Assembly: GCA_021738385.1 (NCBI GenBank)
Contig: JAIPCF010000005.1
Span: 1 to 64,000 of the forward strand
DNA length: 64,000 nt
From: Sulfuritalea sp.
GTDB taxonomy: Bacteria; Pseudomonadota; Gammaproteobacteria; Burkholderiales; Rhodocyclaceae
Reading direction: 5' to 3'
The notes beneath the pieces are model-generated. The model was not told where the DNA came from and searched no databases. It worked only from the letters and a program-made list of their open reading frames with translations. Within the stretch, counting starts at the first letter, position 1, and every line of letters starts with the position of its first letter. This document shows, piece after piece, positions 19,143 through 25,544 of this stretch. The position numbers and the translations under genes were made by a program.

Positions 19143-19427
19143 ATGCGTATGCACAACCCCCCTCATCCGGGTGAAATCATCAAGTCTCTGTGCTTGGAGC
19201 CTTTGGGCCTTACGGTTACCGAGGCTGCGGAAGGTTTGGGCGTAAGCCGTAAAACCCTTTCGGCAATCCTCAACGGGCGCTCGGGCATCAGTCCCGAAAT
19301 GGCGATACGCCTATCCATCGCCTTTAACACCAGCGCTGAAAGTTGGCTTAGCCAGCAAGTGCAATACGATCTGTGGCACGCCGAGCAGGGGCGCAAAGCG
19401 CTCAAGGTCATCAAGCTTGCCGCCTAA
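19143..19427 (+). CDS. higA: HigA-type antitoxin, XRE family (integron cassette 5)
   Basis: This 94-aa helix-turn-helix antitoxin begins with [20 protein letters not shown] and continues [20 protein letters not shown], the HigA signature. It starts 9 bases after higB. The DNA-binding domain usually represses its own operon. The stop overlaps the degenerate R'' of attC 5. Confidence 0.94.
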   Translation: MRMHNPPHPGEIIKSLCLEPLGLTVTEAAEGLGVSRKTLSAILNGRSGISPEMAIRLSIAFNTSAESWLSQQVQYDLWHAEQGRKALKVIKLAA

Positions 19428-19500
19428 GACGCCAAATCCGTCGTTCCAGGGGGCGCGCCGCGATGAAGCCGCGTCGCGTCCCTGAACTTCGACCTGGGCC
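19425..19500 (+). repeat. attC site 5, decayed at both ends
   Basis: R'' reads AAGACGCCAAAT where AAGACGCCGAAC is expected from the cassette 5 start. R' reads CCTGGGCC where a GTTGGGCC core is expected from the R'' of cassette 6. The inner stem is still related to attC 2 and 4. The loss of GTT suggests this site no longer recombines. Confidence 0.6.
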
Positions 19501-19570
19501 TCACAAATAGCGTTCGATTGACGTACGTACGTATTCGCGTGCTATATCAGCTTCTTTGAAGGAGCAGGAA

Positions 19571-19813
19571 ATGAACACACTTACAGCCAGCGAAGCTCGC
19601 GCTAACCTGTATCGGCTCATTGATCAGACAGTTGAGTCTCATGAGCCAATCATCATTACCGGAAAACGCAGCAATGCCGTGCTGCTATCCGCGGAAGATT
19701 GGAGCGCAATTCAGGAAACCCTGTACCTGCTGGCCGTGCCTAGCATGCGCGAGTCCATCAAGGCAGGTATGGCCGAACCTCTCGCAAAAAGCTCGAAGGC
19801 GCTTAAGTGGTGA
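19571..19813 (+). CDS. yefM: YefM-type antitoxin (integron cassette 6)
   Basis: This 80-aa Phd/YefM antitoxin has TASEARANLYRLIDQTVE and EPIIITGKRSNAVLLSAEDW, nearly textbook YefM. The ATG at 19571 follows AAGGAGCAGG; codons upstream in the same frame lie before the ribosome-binding site. Its stop overlaps the YoeB start. YefM homologues repress their own promoter. Confidence 0.95.
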   Translation: MNTLTASEARANLYRLIDQTVESHEPIIITGKRSNAVLLSAEDWSAIQETLYLLAVPSMRESIKAGMAEPLAKSSKALKW

Positions 19814-20073
19814 GTTGGGAAGTTGTTTATGCCAAACAAGCAATGAAGGACGCAAAGAAGCTTGCTGCAAGTGGTCTTAAACAAACGGCACAAGAACTGC
19901 TTGCGGTTCTTGCCTACGACCCATTTCGAAATCCGCCACCCTTCGAGAAGTTGGTCGGCGATCTTGCCGGCGCGTACTCTCGCCGTATCAGTATTCAGCG
20001 CCACATTGTGTACGAGGTCTTTGCCAAAGAGAAAACGGTTCGCGTCTTGCGTATGTGGACTCACTATGAGTGA
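19810..20073 (+). CDS. yoeB: YoeB-type toxin (integron cassette 6)
   Basis: This 87-aa Txe/YoeB toxin is predicted to cleave mRNA in the ribosomal A site. It has WEVVYAKQAMKDAKKL, FEKLVGDLAGAYSRRISIQ and HIVYEV, with the C-terminal RMWTHYE (the family ends in HY). The start is GTG at 19810, overlapping the antitoxin TGA by 4 bases. Confidence 0.95.
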   Translation: MSWEVVYAKQAMKDAKKLAASGLKQTAQELLAVLAYDPFRNPPPFEKLVGDLAGAYSRRISIQRHIVYEVFAKEKTVRVLRMWTHYE

Positions 20074-20076
20074 GCA

Positions 20077-20127
20077 GAGGCCCAACCCATCCATCAACAC
20101 CGCGCAGCGCCCCTGACCTTGAACTAC
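20077..20127 (+). repeat. attC site 6, right end decayed
   Basis: R'' GAGGCCCAAC is intact at 20077-20086 and matches the start of cassette 6. The L' part CCTTGAAC is still seen at about 20117-20124, but TACAAG follows instead of GTTRRRY. I see no further cassette border after this point. Confidence 0.6.
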
Positions 20128-20209
20128 AAGAGCGCGGCAAATCCACGTATCGTTTTTGATTGTATTAGCACGGAACAATCGGCAATTGTCGGGACGGACC
20201 ACGATTCGT

Positions 20210-20236
20210 CACCGTTCCGCCAGCGCCGACTTTTCA
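20210..20236 (-). repeat. 27-bp dispersed repeat, copy 3
   Basis: The copy reads CACCGTTCCGCCAGCGCC then GACTTTTCA on the + strand. It is bracketed by an inverted pair GGACCACGA (20196) and TCGTGGTCC (20242). It lies between the last attC remnant and the GFA gene. Confidence 0.8.
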
Positions 20237-20290
20237 GGGATTCGTGGTCCGCCTCCGAACGGTTAATCATAAAAGTGAAAGGAAATTTCA

Positions 20291-20788
20291 ATGCGCGGTC
20301 AATGCCTGTGTGAAGCGGTCAAGTTCGAAGTTCTTGGTGCAGCGCCAAAGTTGTACCAATGCCATTGCAGTTTGTGTCGCAAACAAGGCGGCTCGACGTC
20401 AAACACCGGGACGGTTGTGGCATCCGAAAATTTCCGCTGGCTCTCGGGGCAAGAGCGCATATCTTCATTTGTGAAAGCCACGGGATTTCGCTCCGACTTT
20501 TGTTCCACCTGTGGTTCCACGGTGCCCAATCCGCTCAGAAATACGCCCTATGTCTGGGTGCCCACCGGATTGTTCGATGGCTCCGAAAAGCTGGAGATTG
20601 TCATGCATTTGTACGTGGGCTCCAGGGCGTCGTGGGATACCGCAGAGCTGTCCGGAACTTTGTTTGAAACCATGCCGGAGATGAACGAATTTGCCCGGTT
20701 GCTGCAATCCGACCGGGCCGGCCAGTCCGACCGGGCCGGCCAGTCCGACCGGGCCGGCCGGGCCGACCGGGCCGACAATGACAGCTAG
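20291..20788 (+). CDS. GFA-family zinc-binding protein with repeat tail
   Basis: This 165-aa protein is of the glutathione-dependent-formaldehyde-activating (GFA/CENP-V) fold. Zinc ligands are in GQCLCEAVKF, CHCSLCRKQGG and FCSTCGSTV. The GFA name does not prove formaldehyde activity. The last 24 or so residues are an 18-bp tandem repeat, coding SDRAGQ several times, that has extended or replaced the native end. The start follows AAAGGAAAT. Confidence 0.88.
   Translation: MRGQCLCEAVKFEVLGAAPKLYQCHCSLCRKQGGSTSNTGTVVASENFRWLSGQERISSFVKATGFRSDFCSTCGSTVPNPLRNTPYVWVPTGLFDGSEKLEIVMHLYVGSRASWDTAELSGTLFETMPEMNEFARLLQSDRAGQSDRAGQSDRAGRADRADNDS
20706..20775 (+). repeat. 18-bp tandem repeat in the GFA gene end
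   Basis: CAGTCCGACCGGGCCGGC is repeated about three times and followed by partial 9-bp units (CGGGCCGAC). It keeps the frame and codes charged SDRAGQ blocks. Units are nearly identical, so copy number may vary between strains. Confidence 0.9.
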
Positions 20789-20825
20789 TACGGGTAGCAC
20801 TGTTCGCCGCGAAATCGGGGCGGTG

Positions 20826-20978
20826 ACGCTCATGGCGCCGCTGCGCGCCAAGGCTGAAGCGGCTGGCAGCGGCGACTTCTCGCCACTGTGGGCGGGTCAA
20901 AAATCGGAAGGCTGCCGGGCTATTTCGGCGTCTCGACTCACGCATGAACCGGCAGCAGGCCTGCCAATGGCCGGCTAG
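20826..20978 (+). pseudogene. Nitronate monooxygenase, C-terminal scar
   Basis: The reading PLRAKAEAAGSGDFSPLWAG, then GCRAISASRLTHE, matches the last 45 or so residues of nitronate monooxygenase (2-nitropropane dioxygenase) proteins. The whole flavin-binding barrel upstream is missing, so this is a remnant. It abuts the GFA repeat tail, suggesting a deletion that joined the two. Confidence 0.7.
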
Positions 20979-21009
20979 CCCTGGGGTTCGAGTGATCGCT
21001 GCACAAGAA

Positions 21010-21036
21010 CGCCGTGTCGCCAGCGCCGACTTTTCA
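21010..21036 (-). repeat. 27-bp dispersed repeat, copy 4
   Basis: The copy reads CGCCGTGTCGCCAGCGCC then GACTTTTCA on the + strand. It lies between the nitronate monooxygenase scar and the shortened thioesterase gene. Confidence 0.85.
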
Positions 21037-21129
21037 GAGTTTCATTGCAGCGGGCGCATGTCAAAGCTCGTATCGTTGTTTTCGGGCTGCAGAAAATTTC
21101 TGCCAGCCAATTCGGGATTTGAAAACACC

Positions 21130-21381
21130 ATGGACAAACAGGCATTCTTCTGGAAAATCATGGCGGGCGAGCTGCCTGCTCCCAAGGCAGCGGAGACACT
21201 CGGCATTGTCTTCAAACACATCGATGCCAATGCCGGAAGCATTGAGGCCGAGTTTCGTGGAGCACCCGAATTCACCAATCCGGCGGGAAACATTCAGGGC
21301 GGATTTCTGGCCGCAGAGCTGTTTCAGGAAGGCGAGCTTGTTGCCTGCGCAACCGCAGTCATTCGGGCCATGCCCAAATGA
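21130..21381 (+). pseudogene. PaaI-like hotdog thioesterase with internal deletion
   Basis: This 83-aa ORF begins like a PaaI thioesterase (GIVFKHIDANAGSIEAEFRG, then NPAGNIQGGFLAA) and then jumps directly to ELFQEGELVACATAVIRAMP, which is the family's last strand. About 50 residues of the central hotdog helix and strands are absent, without a frameshift. The family is usually about 140 aa. A folded enzyme is unlikely, though the ORF itself is open. Confidence 0.7.
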
Positions 21382-21466
21382 TCCCAGGGCCTGTGGTGCT
21401 GAAGGCAAAAACCGTTTTCCGGTTGCTGGCGGTGTTGGCCGGCGTCGTCCGCGAGCATCCACTCAA

Positions 21467-22057
21467 GTGACCGGTCTTACGTCACTGCTGGCCAAGGTCC
21501 GCGGCTGTCAGATTTGCTCCGCGTATTTGCCGCTGGGGCCGCGCCCGGTTGTTCAAGTGCATCCCCAGGCTCGCATCTTGATTGCCGGGCAGGCTCCCGG
21601 ACGAAAGGTTCATGAATCCGGCGTTCCATTCAACGACGCAAGCGGAGACAGGCTGCGCGCATGGCTGGGAATTTCGCGCGAGGTGTTCTACGACGCGAAA
21701 CAAATCGCCATCCTTCCCATGGGATTCTGCTTTCCAGGAACAGGAAAGTCCGGTGATCATCCTCCGCGCCCGGAATGCGCTCCGGCCTGGAGGGACGCAT
21801 TGCTGACGCGTCTGCAAGACATCCAGCTCACGCTTGTTATCGGCCAGTATGCGCAGGCGTATCACCTTCCGGGTGCGGGTGCATCGCTTACCGATGTGGT
21901 TCTGGCGTGGCGCGATCACTGGCCGCATACGGTTCCGCTGCCGCATCCAAGCCCACGCAACAATCTGTGGCTCAGGCGAAACTCCTGGTTTGAGGCCGAG
22001 GTACTACCGGCCTTGCGCGAGCGGGTAGCGAGCGTATTGGCGACCGGGACCTCCTGA
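21467..22057 (+). CDS. Uracil-DNA glycosylase family protein
   Basis: This 196-aa protein of the UDG superfamily has ARILIAGQAPGRKVHESGVPF in place of the GEaPG motif, LPMGFCFPG, TLVIGQYAQAYHL and PLPHPSPRNNLW (the HPS loop). It has only two N-terminal cysteines (GCQICSAYLPLG), so a full Fe-S cluster as in family 4 is doubtful. Base-excision activity is inferred from the fold only. The GTG at 21467 is chosen because the frame upstream overlaps other sequence. Confidence 0.82.
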   Translation: MTGLTSLLAKVRGCQICSAYLPLGPRPVVQVHPQARILIAGQAPGRKVHESGVPFNDASGDRLRAWLGISREVFYDAKQIAILPMGFCFPGTGKSGDHPPRPECAPAWRDALLTRLQDIQLTLVIGQYAQAYHLPGAGASLTDVVLAWRDHWPHTVPLPHPSPRNNLWLRRNSWFEAEVLPALRERVASVLATGTS

Positions 22058-22114
22058 CTGTGATCTACTCTGTCTTTCCGCTGAGGTGGAATCCACTGTC
22101 AAAGAGGTATATAG

Positions 22115-22735
22115 ATGGCCAGATCCGTAGCTTTTTGGAACATTATCGCAGGGCATTATTCGCGCCAGCCGATCGCTGATGAGGCCGGATACCAGCACAA
22201 GCTGGCACTGACCCAGCAACATCTGCGCTCTGACATGCGCGTGTTGGAGTTCGGTTGTGGCACCGGATCGACAGCGCTGATCCATGCCCCGCATGTTGCC
22301 CATATCGACGCGATTGACTATTCACGCAAGATGATTGCCATCGCCAAGGCCAAAGCGCAAGCGGCCAATGTCGGCAACATTACCTTTGAGGTGTCCACCA
22401 TCGAGCAGTGGCCTGAGGCTCGCGGCCAATACGATGTCATTCTTGGTCTGAGCATTCTGCATCTTCTGGAGGACAAGTCGGCGGTGCTGGCCAAGGTCCG
22501 CAGACTGATCAAACCGGATGGCCTGTTTATCAGTAGCTCGGCCTGCCTGGCGGGCATGAGCGGAGTCGCCAAATTTCTTCTCCCGATTGGCGGCGCACTG
22601 CGGCTGTTGCCGAAACTGGATATCTTCAGCGCTGCGGAGCTGACCGCCGACATCGCCCGTGCCGGTTTTGTCATCGATCACCTGTGGCAACCCGCTCCGG
22701 ACAAGGCGGCGTTTGTCATGGCACGTGCCGTCTAG
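22115..22735 (+). CDS. Class I SAM-dependent methyltransferase
   Basis: This 206-aa methyltransferase of the UbiE/Methyltransf_11 type has motif I MRVLEFGCGTGSTALIHA, IDAIDYSRKMI for the ribose-binding acidic loop, and the post-motif YDVILGLSILHLLED. Substrate unknown. The ATG follows AAAGAGG at good spacing. It stands as a single gene. Confidence 0.88.
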   Translation: MARSVAFWNIIAGHYSRQPIADEAGYQHKLALTQQHLRSDMRVLEFGCGTGSTALIHAPHVAHIDAIDYSRKMIAIAKAKAQAANVGNITFEVSTIEQWPEARGQYDVILGLSILHLLEDKSAVLAKVRRLIKPDGLFISSSACLAGMSGVAKFLLPIGGALRLLPKLDIFSAAELTADIARAGFVIDHLWQPAPDKAAFVMARAV

Positions 22736-22894
22736 CCGCGAGGCGGCACTGACACGTCCGACCTGCGCAGGTGAGTGGTCGTCAGATCCAGCGGGCTGCA
22801 AACCTTCGCCGTTTGGCGTAGGCTTGGCGGGTCCGGGGCGTGCAGCAGATGCATCCTGCCGGCCTCATTCAGCAATCAATGATCGGAGCCTTCC

Positions 22895-23389
22895 ATGAAT
22901 AAAACCATTTTGGCGGTCCTCAGTCTCTTCGCTTTCAGCGCCACGAGCTTTGCTCAGGAGGCTGTGTTTCAAACAAAATCCCTGACGCCGGAAACGGCGC
23001 TGGTGGCAGCAAAAGCGGCGCTGGAGTCATGCCGCAAGCAGGGCTATCAGGTCGCCGTCGCCATCGTCGATAGAGCCGGGCTGACCCAGGTATTGCTCAG
23101 AGACAGATTTGCGGGCCCGCACACGCCAAAAGTGGCGGCCAACAAGGCATGGACTGCTGTCAGCTTTCGCACCTCGACCTTGACGATGGCGCATGAAACC
23201 CAGGCCGGCAAGCCCATGAGCGGCATACGCAACGTGCCGCGTTTTATCGCTGCCGGTGGCGGTTTGATGATCGAAGGCGGCGGAAGTTTGCTTGGCGGGA
23301 TAGGTGTTTCCGGGGCGCCGGGCGGTGAGGCCGACGAAGCTTGCGCAAAGGTGGGAATCAAGGCGATTACGGAAGCGATCGAATTCTGA
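22895..23389 (+). CDS. Exported GlcG/HbpS-like heme-binding-domain protein
   Basis: This is a 164-aa periplasmic protein. The signal peptide is NKTILAVLSLFAFSATSFA with cleavage after FAQ or FA. The rest matches the GlcG/HbpS family (LTPETALVAAKAALESCRKQ, VAIVDRAGLTQVLLRDRFAG, then GGLMIEGGGSLLGGIGVSGA). Some family members bind heme or act as sensors. Nothing here shows the ligand. Confidence 0.88.
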   Translation: MNKTILAVLSLFAFSATSFAQEAVFQTKSLTPETALVAAKAALESCRKQGYQVAVAIVDRAGLTQVLLRDRFAGPHTPKVAANKAWTAVSFRTSTLTMAHETQAGKPMSGIRNVPRFIAAGGGLMIEGGGSLLGGIGVSGAPGGEADEACAKVGIKAITEAIEF

Positions 23390-23413
23390 CTTGCTGGACC
23401 GGGTGCGGGATCG

Positions 23414-23866
23414 ATGAACCCAGACCGCAGGGAACTTGAACAGAACTTCCGCTCCCTTGCGGATGACGAGCTTACGCAGCGTGTGGCCTCCGGCACGCTG
23501 ACAGAACTGGCGCGCTGGGTTGCCATCGCCGAGTTGAAGGCGCGCAAGCTGCAGATTCCCGCGCTTGATTCTGGCGCCGGAAAAGCTGACGACGCCTACC
23601 ACGGCGATATGACCATTGTCGTGCGCAATCTCGACGCCATCGAAGCTCACATGCTGTGTTCCTGCCTGCGGGCTGCGGGTGTGCCTGCCGATTCCGGTGA
23701 TACGAATCTGGTGCAGATGCATTCCTTGCTGACAATCGCAGTGGGTGGAGCATGCGTCAGGGTTCCGGAAAATTATCTCGCCGAGGCGAACGAGATCATT
23801 GATGCTTTCAAGAGCGGCGCATTCCAACTGGACGAGGACTTTGATTTCCATGCGGGCGAATCCTGA
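23414..23866 (+). CDS. DUF2007-like protein
   Basis: This is a 150-aa soluble protein. The N-terminal third is helical (DELTQRVASGTLTELARWVA). The rest resembles the DUF2007 domain (MTIVVRNLDAIEAHMLCSCL, then LVQMHSLLTIAVGGACVRVP and YLAEANEIIDAF), a PII-like fold that often sits in uncharacterised two-gene units. It overlaps the next start by 17 bases, so they are likely co-expressed. Function unknown. Confidence 0.8.
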   Translation: MNPDRRELEQNFRSLADDELTQRVASGTLTELARWVAIAELKARKLQIPALDSGAGKADDAYHGDMTIVVRNLDAIEAHMLCSCLRAAGVPADSGDTNLVQMHSLLTIAVGGACVRVPENYLAEANEIIDAFKSGAFQLDEDFDFHAGES

Positions 23867-24296
23867 AAAGTCATTGCCGGGTCGGCGCGCGGTGGCGAGT
23901 TCGATCGCACGCCGGGCCATGGTCCTGTTTCTGCTCGCCCCGGCCTTCGTCAGCGGGCAAGTTGCGGCAGCGGATGCCGGCGAACAGAAATATCCGGATG
24001 TCCTTGCCGCCAAGGTTGTGGCGCGCGGTTCGGACAAGTTCGATTTTGACGTCACCGTGTCCTCTGCCTACGACTCGCCGCGCAGATACGCAGATGCGTT
24101 TCGAGCCATGGGCAAGGACGGCCAGGTGTTTGGCGAACGCATCCTGTGGCACGATCATGCGGGCGAACAACCCTTCATCCGCGACCTGTACGGTGTACGG
24201 ATCCCACCCGGGGTGCGGGCTGTAGTGATCCAGGCAAGAGACCAGAAGTACGGCTATGGTGGAAAAGCGCTTGAAGTGGTTTTGCCGGGCCGCTGA
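23850..24296 (+). CDS. Exported protein of unknown function
   Basis: This 148-aa protein has a hydrophobic segment [20 protein letters not shown] that looks like a signal peptide after a long basic N-tail, so a later start is possible. The mature part is beta-rich ([20 protein letters not shown]) and ends [13 protein letters not shown]. The second half ([20 protein letters not shown]) looks like a conserved bacterial secreted family, which I cannot name. It overlaps the DUF2007-like gene. Confidence 0.75.
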   Translation: MRANPEKSLPGRRAVASSIARRAMVLFLLAPAFVSGQVAAADAGEQKYPDVLAAKVVARGSDKFDFDVTVSSAYDSPRRYADAFRAMGKDGQVFGERILWHDHAGEQPFIRDLYGVRIPPGVRAVVIQARDQKYGYGGKALEVVLPGR

Positions 24297-24346
24297 GCGC
24301 AGAGTGCCGAACACTGCAAATTGAAACCCGAATGCGCCGAGGAGAA

Positions 24347-24742
24347 ATGATGAGTGACACGCTGGAGCGCAACAAACAGAATGCCATGGCGTTCTACGAC
24401 CTGATGTTCAATCAGTGCAAGCCGGCAGAGGCCATCGAGCGCTATGTCGGAGCGACCTACATTCAGCACAACCCTGCGGTGGGCGACGGCAAGCAGGCCT
24501 TCATCGAATACTTCGTTCGCATGGCGGAGGAGTTCCCCGGCAAACAGGTGATTTTCAAGCGGGCCATCGCGGAAGGCGACCTGGTGGTTTTGCATTGCCA
24601 ACAACTTTGGCCGACATGCACGGACAAGGAATGGGCGGGGATTGACATCTTTCGCCTGGACCAGAATGGAAAGATACTGGAGCACTGGGATGTATTGCAG
24701 GTGGTGCCGACCGAATCGGCGAATCCGAACACCGTGTTCTGA
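24347..24742 (+). CDS. SnoaL-like (NTF2-fold) protein
   Basis: This 131-aa cone-shaped NTF2-fold protein of the SnoaL-like polyketide-cyclase family has [35 protein letters not shown] and [20 protein letters not shown], with the paired His/Asp of the pocket. Many members have no known enzyme activity. Start 24347 follows GAGGAG; ATG 24350 is equally possible. Confidence 0.88.
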   Translation: MMSDTLERNKQNAMAFYDLMFNQCKPAEAIERYVGATYIQHNPAVGDGKQAFIEYFVRMAEEFPGKQVIFKRAIAEGDLVVLHCQQLWPTCTDKEWAGIDIFRLDQNGKILEHWDVLQVVPTESANPNTVF

Positions 24743-24761
24743 TGCGCAACGAGCGCTGCGC

Positions 24762-24787
24762 CACCGTATCGCCATCGCCGAGTTTTC
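24762..24787 (-). repeat. 27-bp dispersed repeat, copy 5
   Basis: The copy reads CACCGTATCGCCATCGCC then GAGTTTTCA on the + strand, 20 bases after the SnoaL-like stop codon. The 270 bases up to the TfoX gene hold nothing else I can name. Confidence 0.85.
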
Positions 24788-25013
24788 AGCTCGGTCCTCG
24801 GGCTTGAGGTCCGACCTTCGTATTGACCAAAATCGATAGAGTAGTCGTCAACGATGAGGTGCGACAAGTCTGACGAATTTCAATAGCGGAACTACGTACA
24901 CGCGAGAGTTCCTGTTTTGCCCAGTGCGAGGCACGATACTCTGCGTATCTTGACTGCAAAACCACACGAGGCAAGCAAGAATGCTGCGGTGGTCACTATC
25001 TCGGGAGGTCGAT

Positions 25014-25343
25014 ATGGCGTTTGATGCGGGTCTGGCAGAGCGACTGCGTGATGTATTGCGTTCGCGGCAGGGTGTGGGGGAGCGCAAAATGTTCGGCGGC
25101 CTGGCCTTCATGCTTAACGGCCACATGTGCGTGGGCATCATCGGCGATACGCTGATGGCGCGAGTCGGGCCGATCCGCTACGCAGAGGCCTTGCGCCAGC
25201 CTCATGTGCGGGAAATGGATTTCACCGGCAAGCCGATGAAAGGCTATGTGTATGTTGCCCCGGAAGGCATTGAGGAAGATCACGCGCTGGAAGCGTGGGT
25301 CAACATTTCCGCCGAATTTATCGAGACCTTGCCGCCCAAGTGA
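25014..25343 (+). CDS. TfoX N-terminal-domain protein
   Basis: This 109-aa protein consists only of the TfoX N-terminal domain: LAERLRDVLRSRQGVGERKM, then FGGLAFMLNGHMCVGII, and MKGYVYVAPEGIEEDHALEA. Single-domain forms are common and are not shown to regulate competence. The ATG at 25014 follows GGGAGGTCG; the frame continues upstream without a better start. Confidence 0.9.
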   Translation: MAFDAGLAERLRDVLRSRQGVGERKMFGGLAFMLNGHMCVGIIGDTLMARVGPIRYAEALRQPHVREMDFTGKPMKGYVYVAPEGIEEDHALEAWVNISAEFIETLPPK

Positions 25344-25544
25344 GCTTGCATGTCCAATCCCTGGTCTGAAGGTCAGCGACCGCGCGCGGCGCCGGCCTGA
25401 GTCGGACCAGCGACGCGAGTCGTGCCAAGAAAATGCCTTCTGTGCGAAAGTGCACGAAGAGATGGAGATAGATAAATCCATGGGTTTGCACAGAGGCCAC
25501 AAATGGGATAATTCAGTCCATCTCCACTCAAGGTACAGCCCGGA

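Noticed and set aside
20706-20775. Tandem repeats taken as a CRISPR or origin iteron
   Set aside because: The 18-bp units are contiguous, in frame and GC-rich; they extend a coding sequence.
24981-25343. Competence regulator TfoX/Sxy
   Set aside because: Only the N-terminal domain is present, and single-domain forms are widespread with no link to competence.
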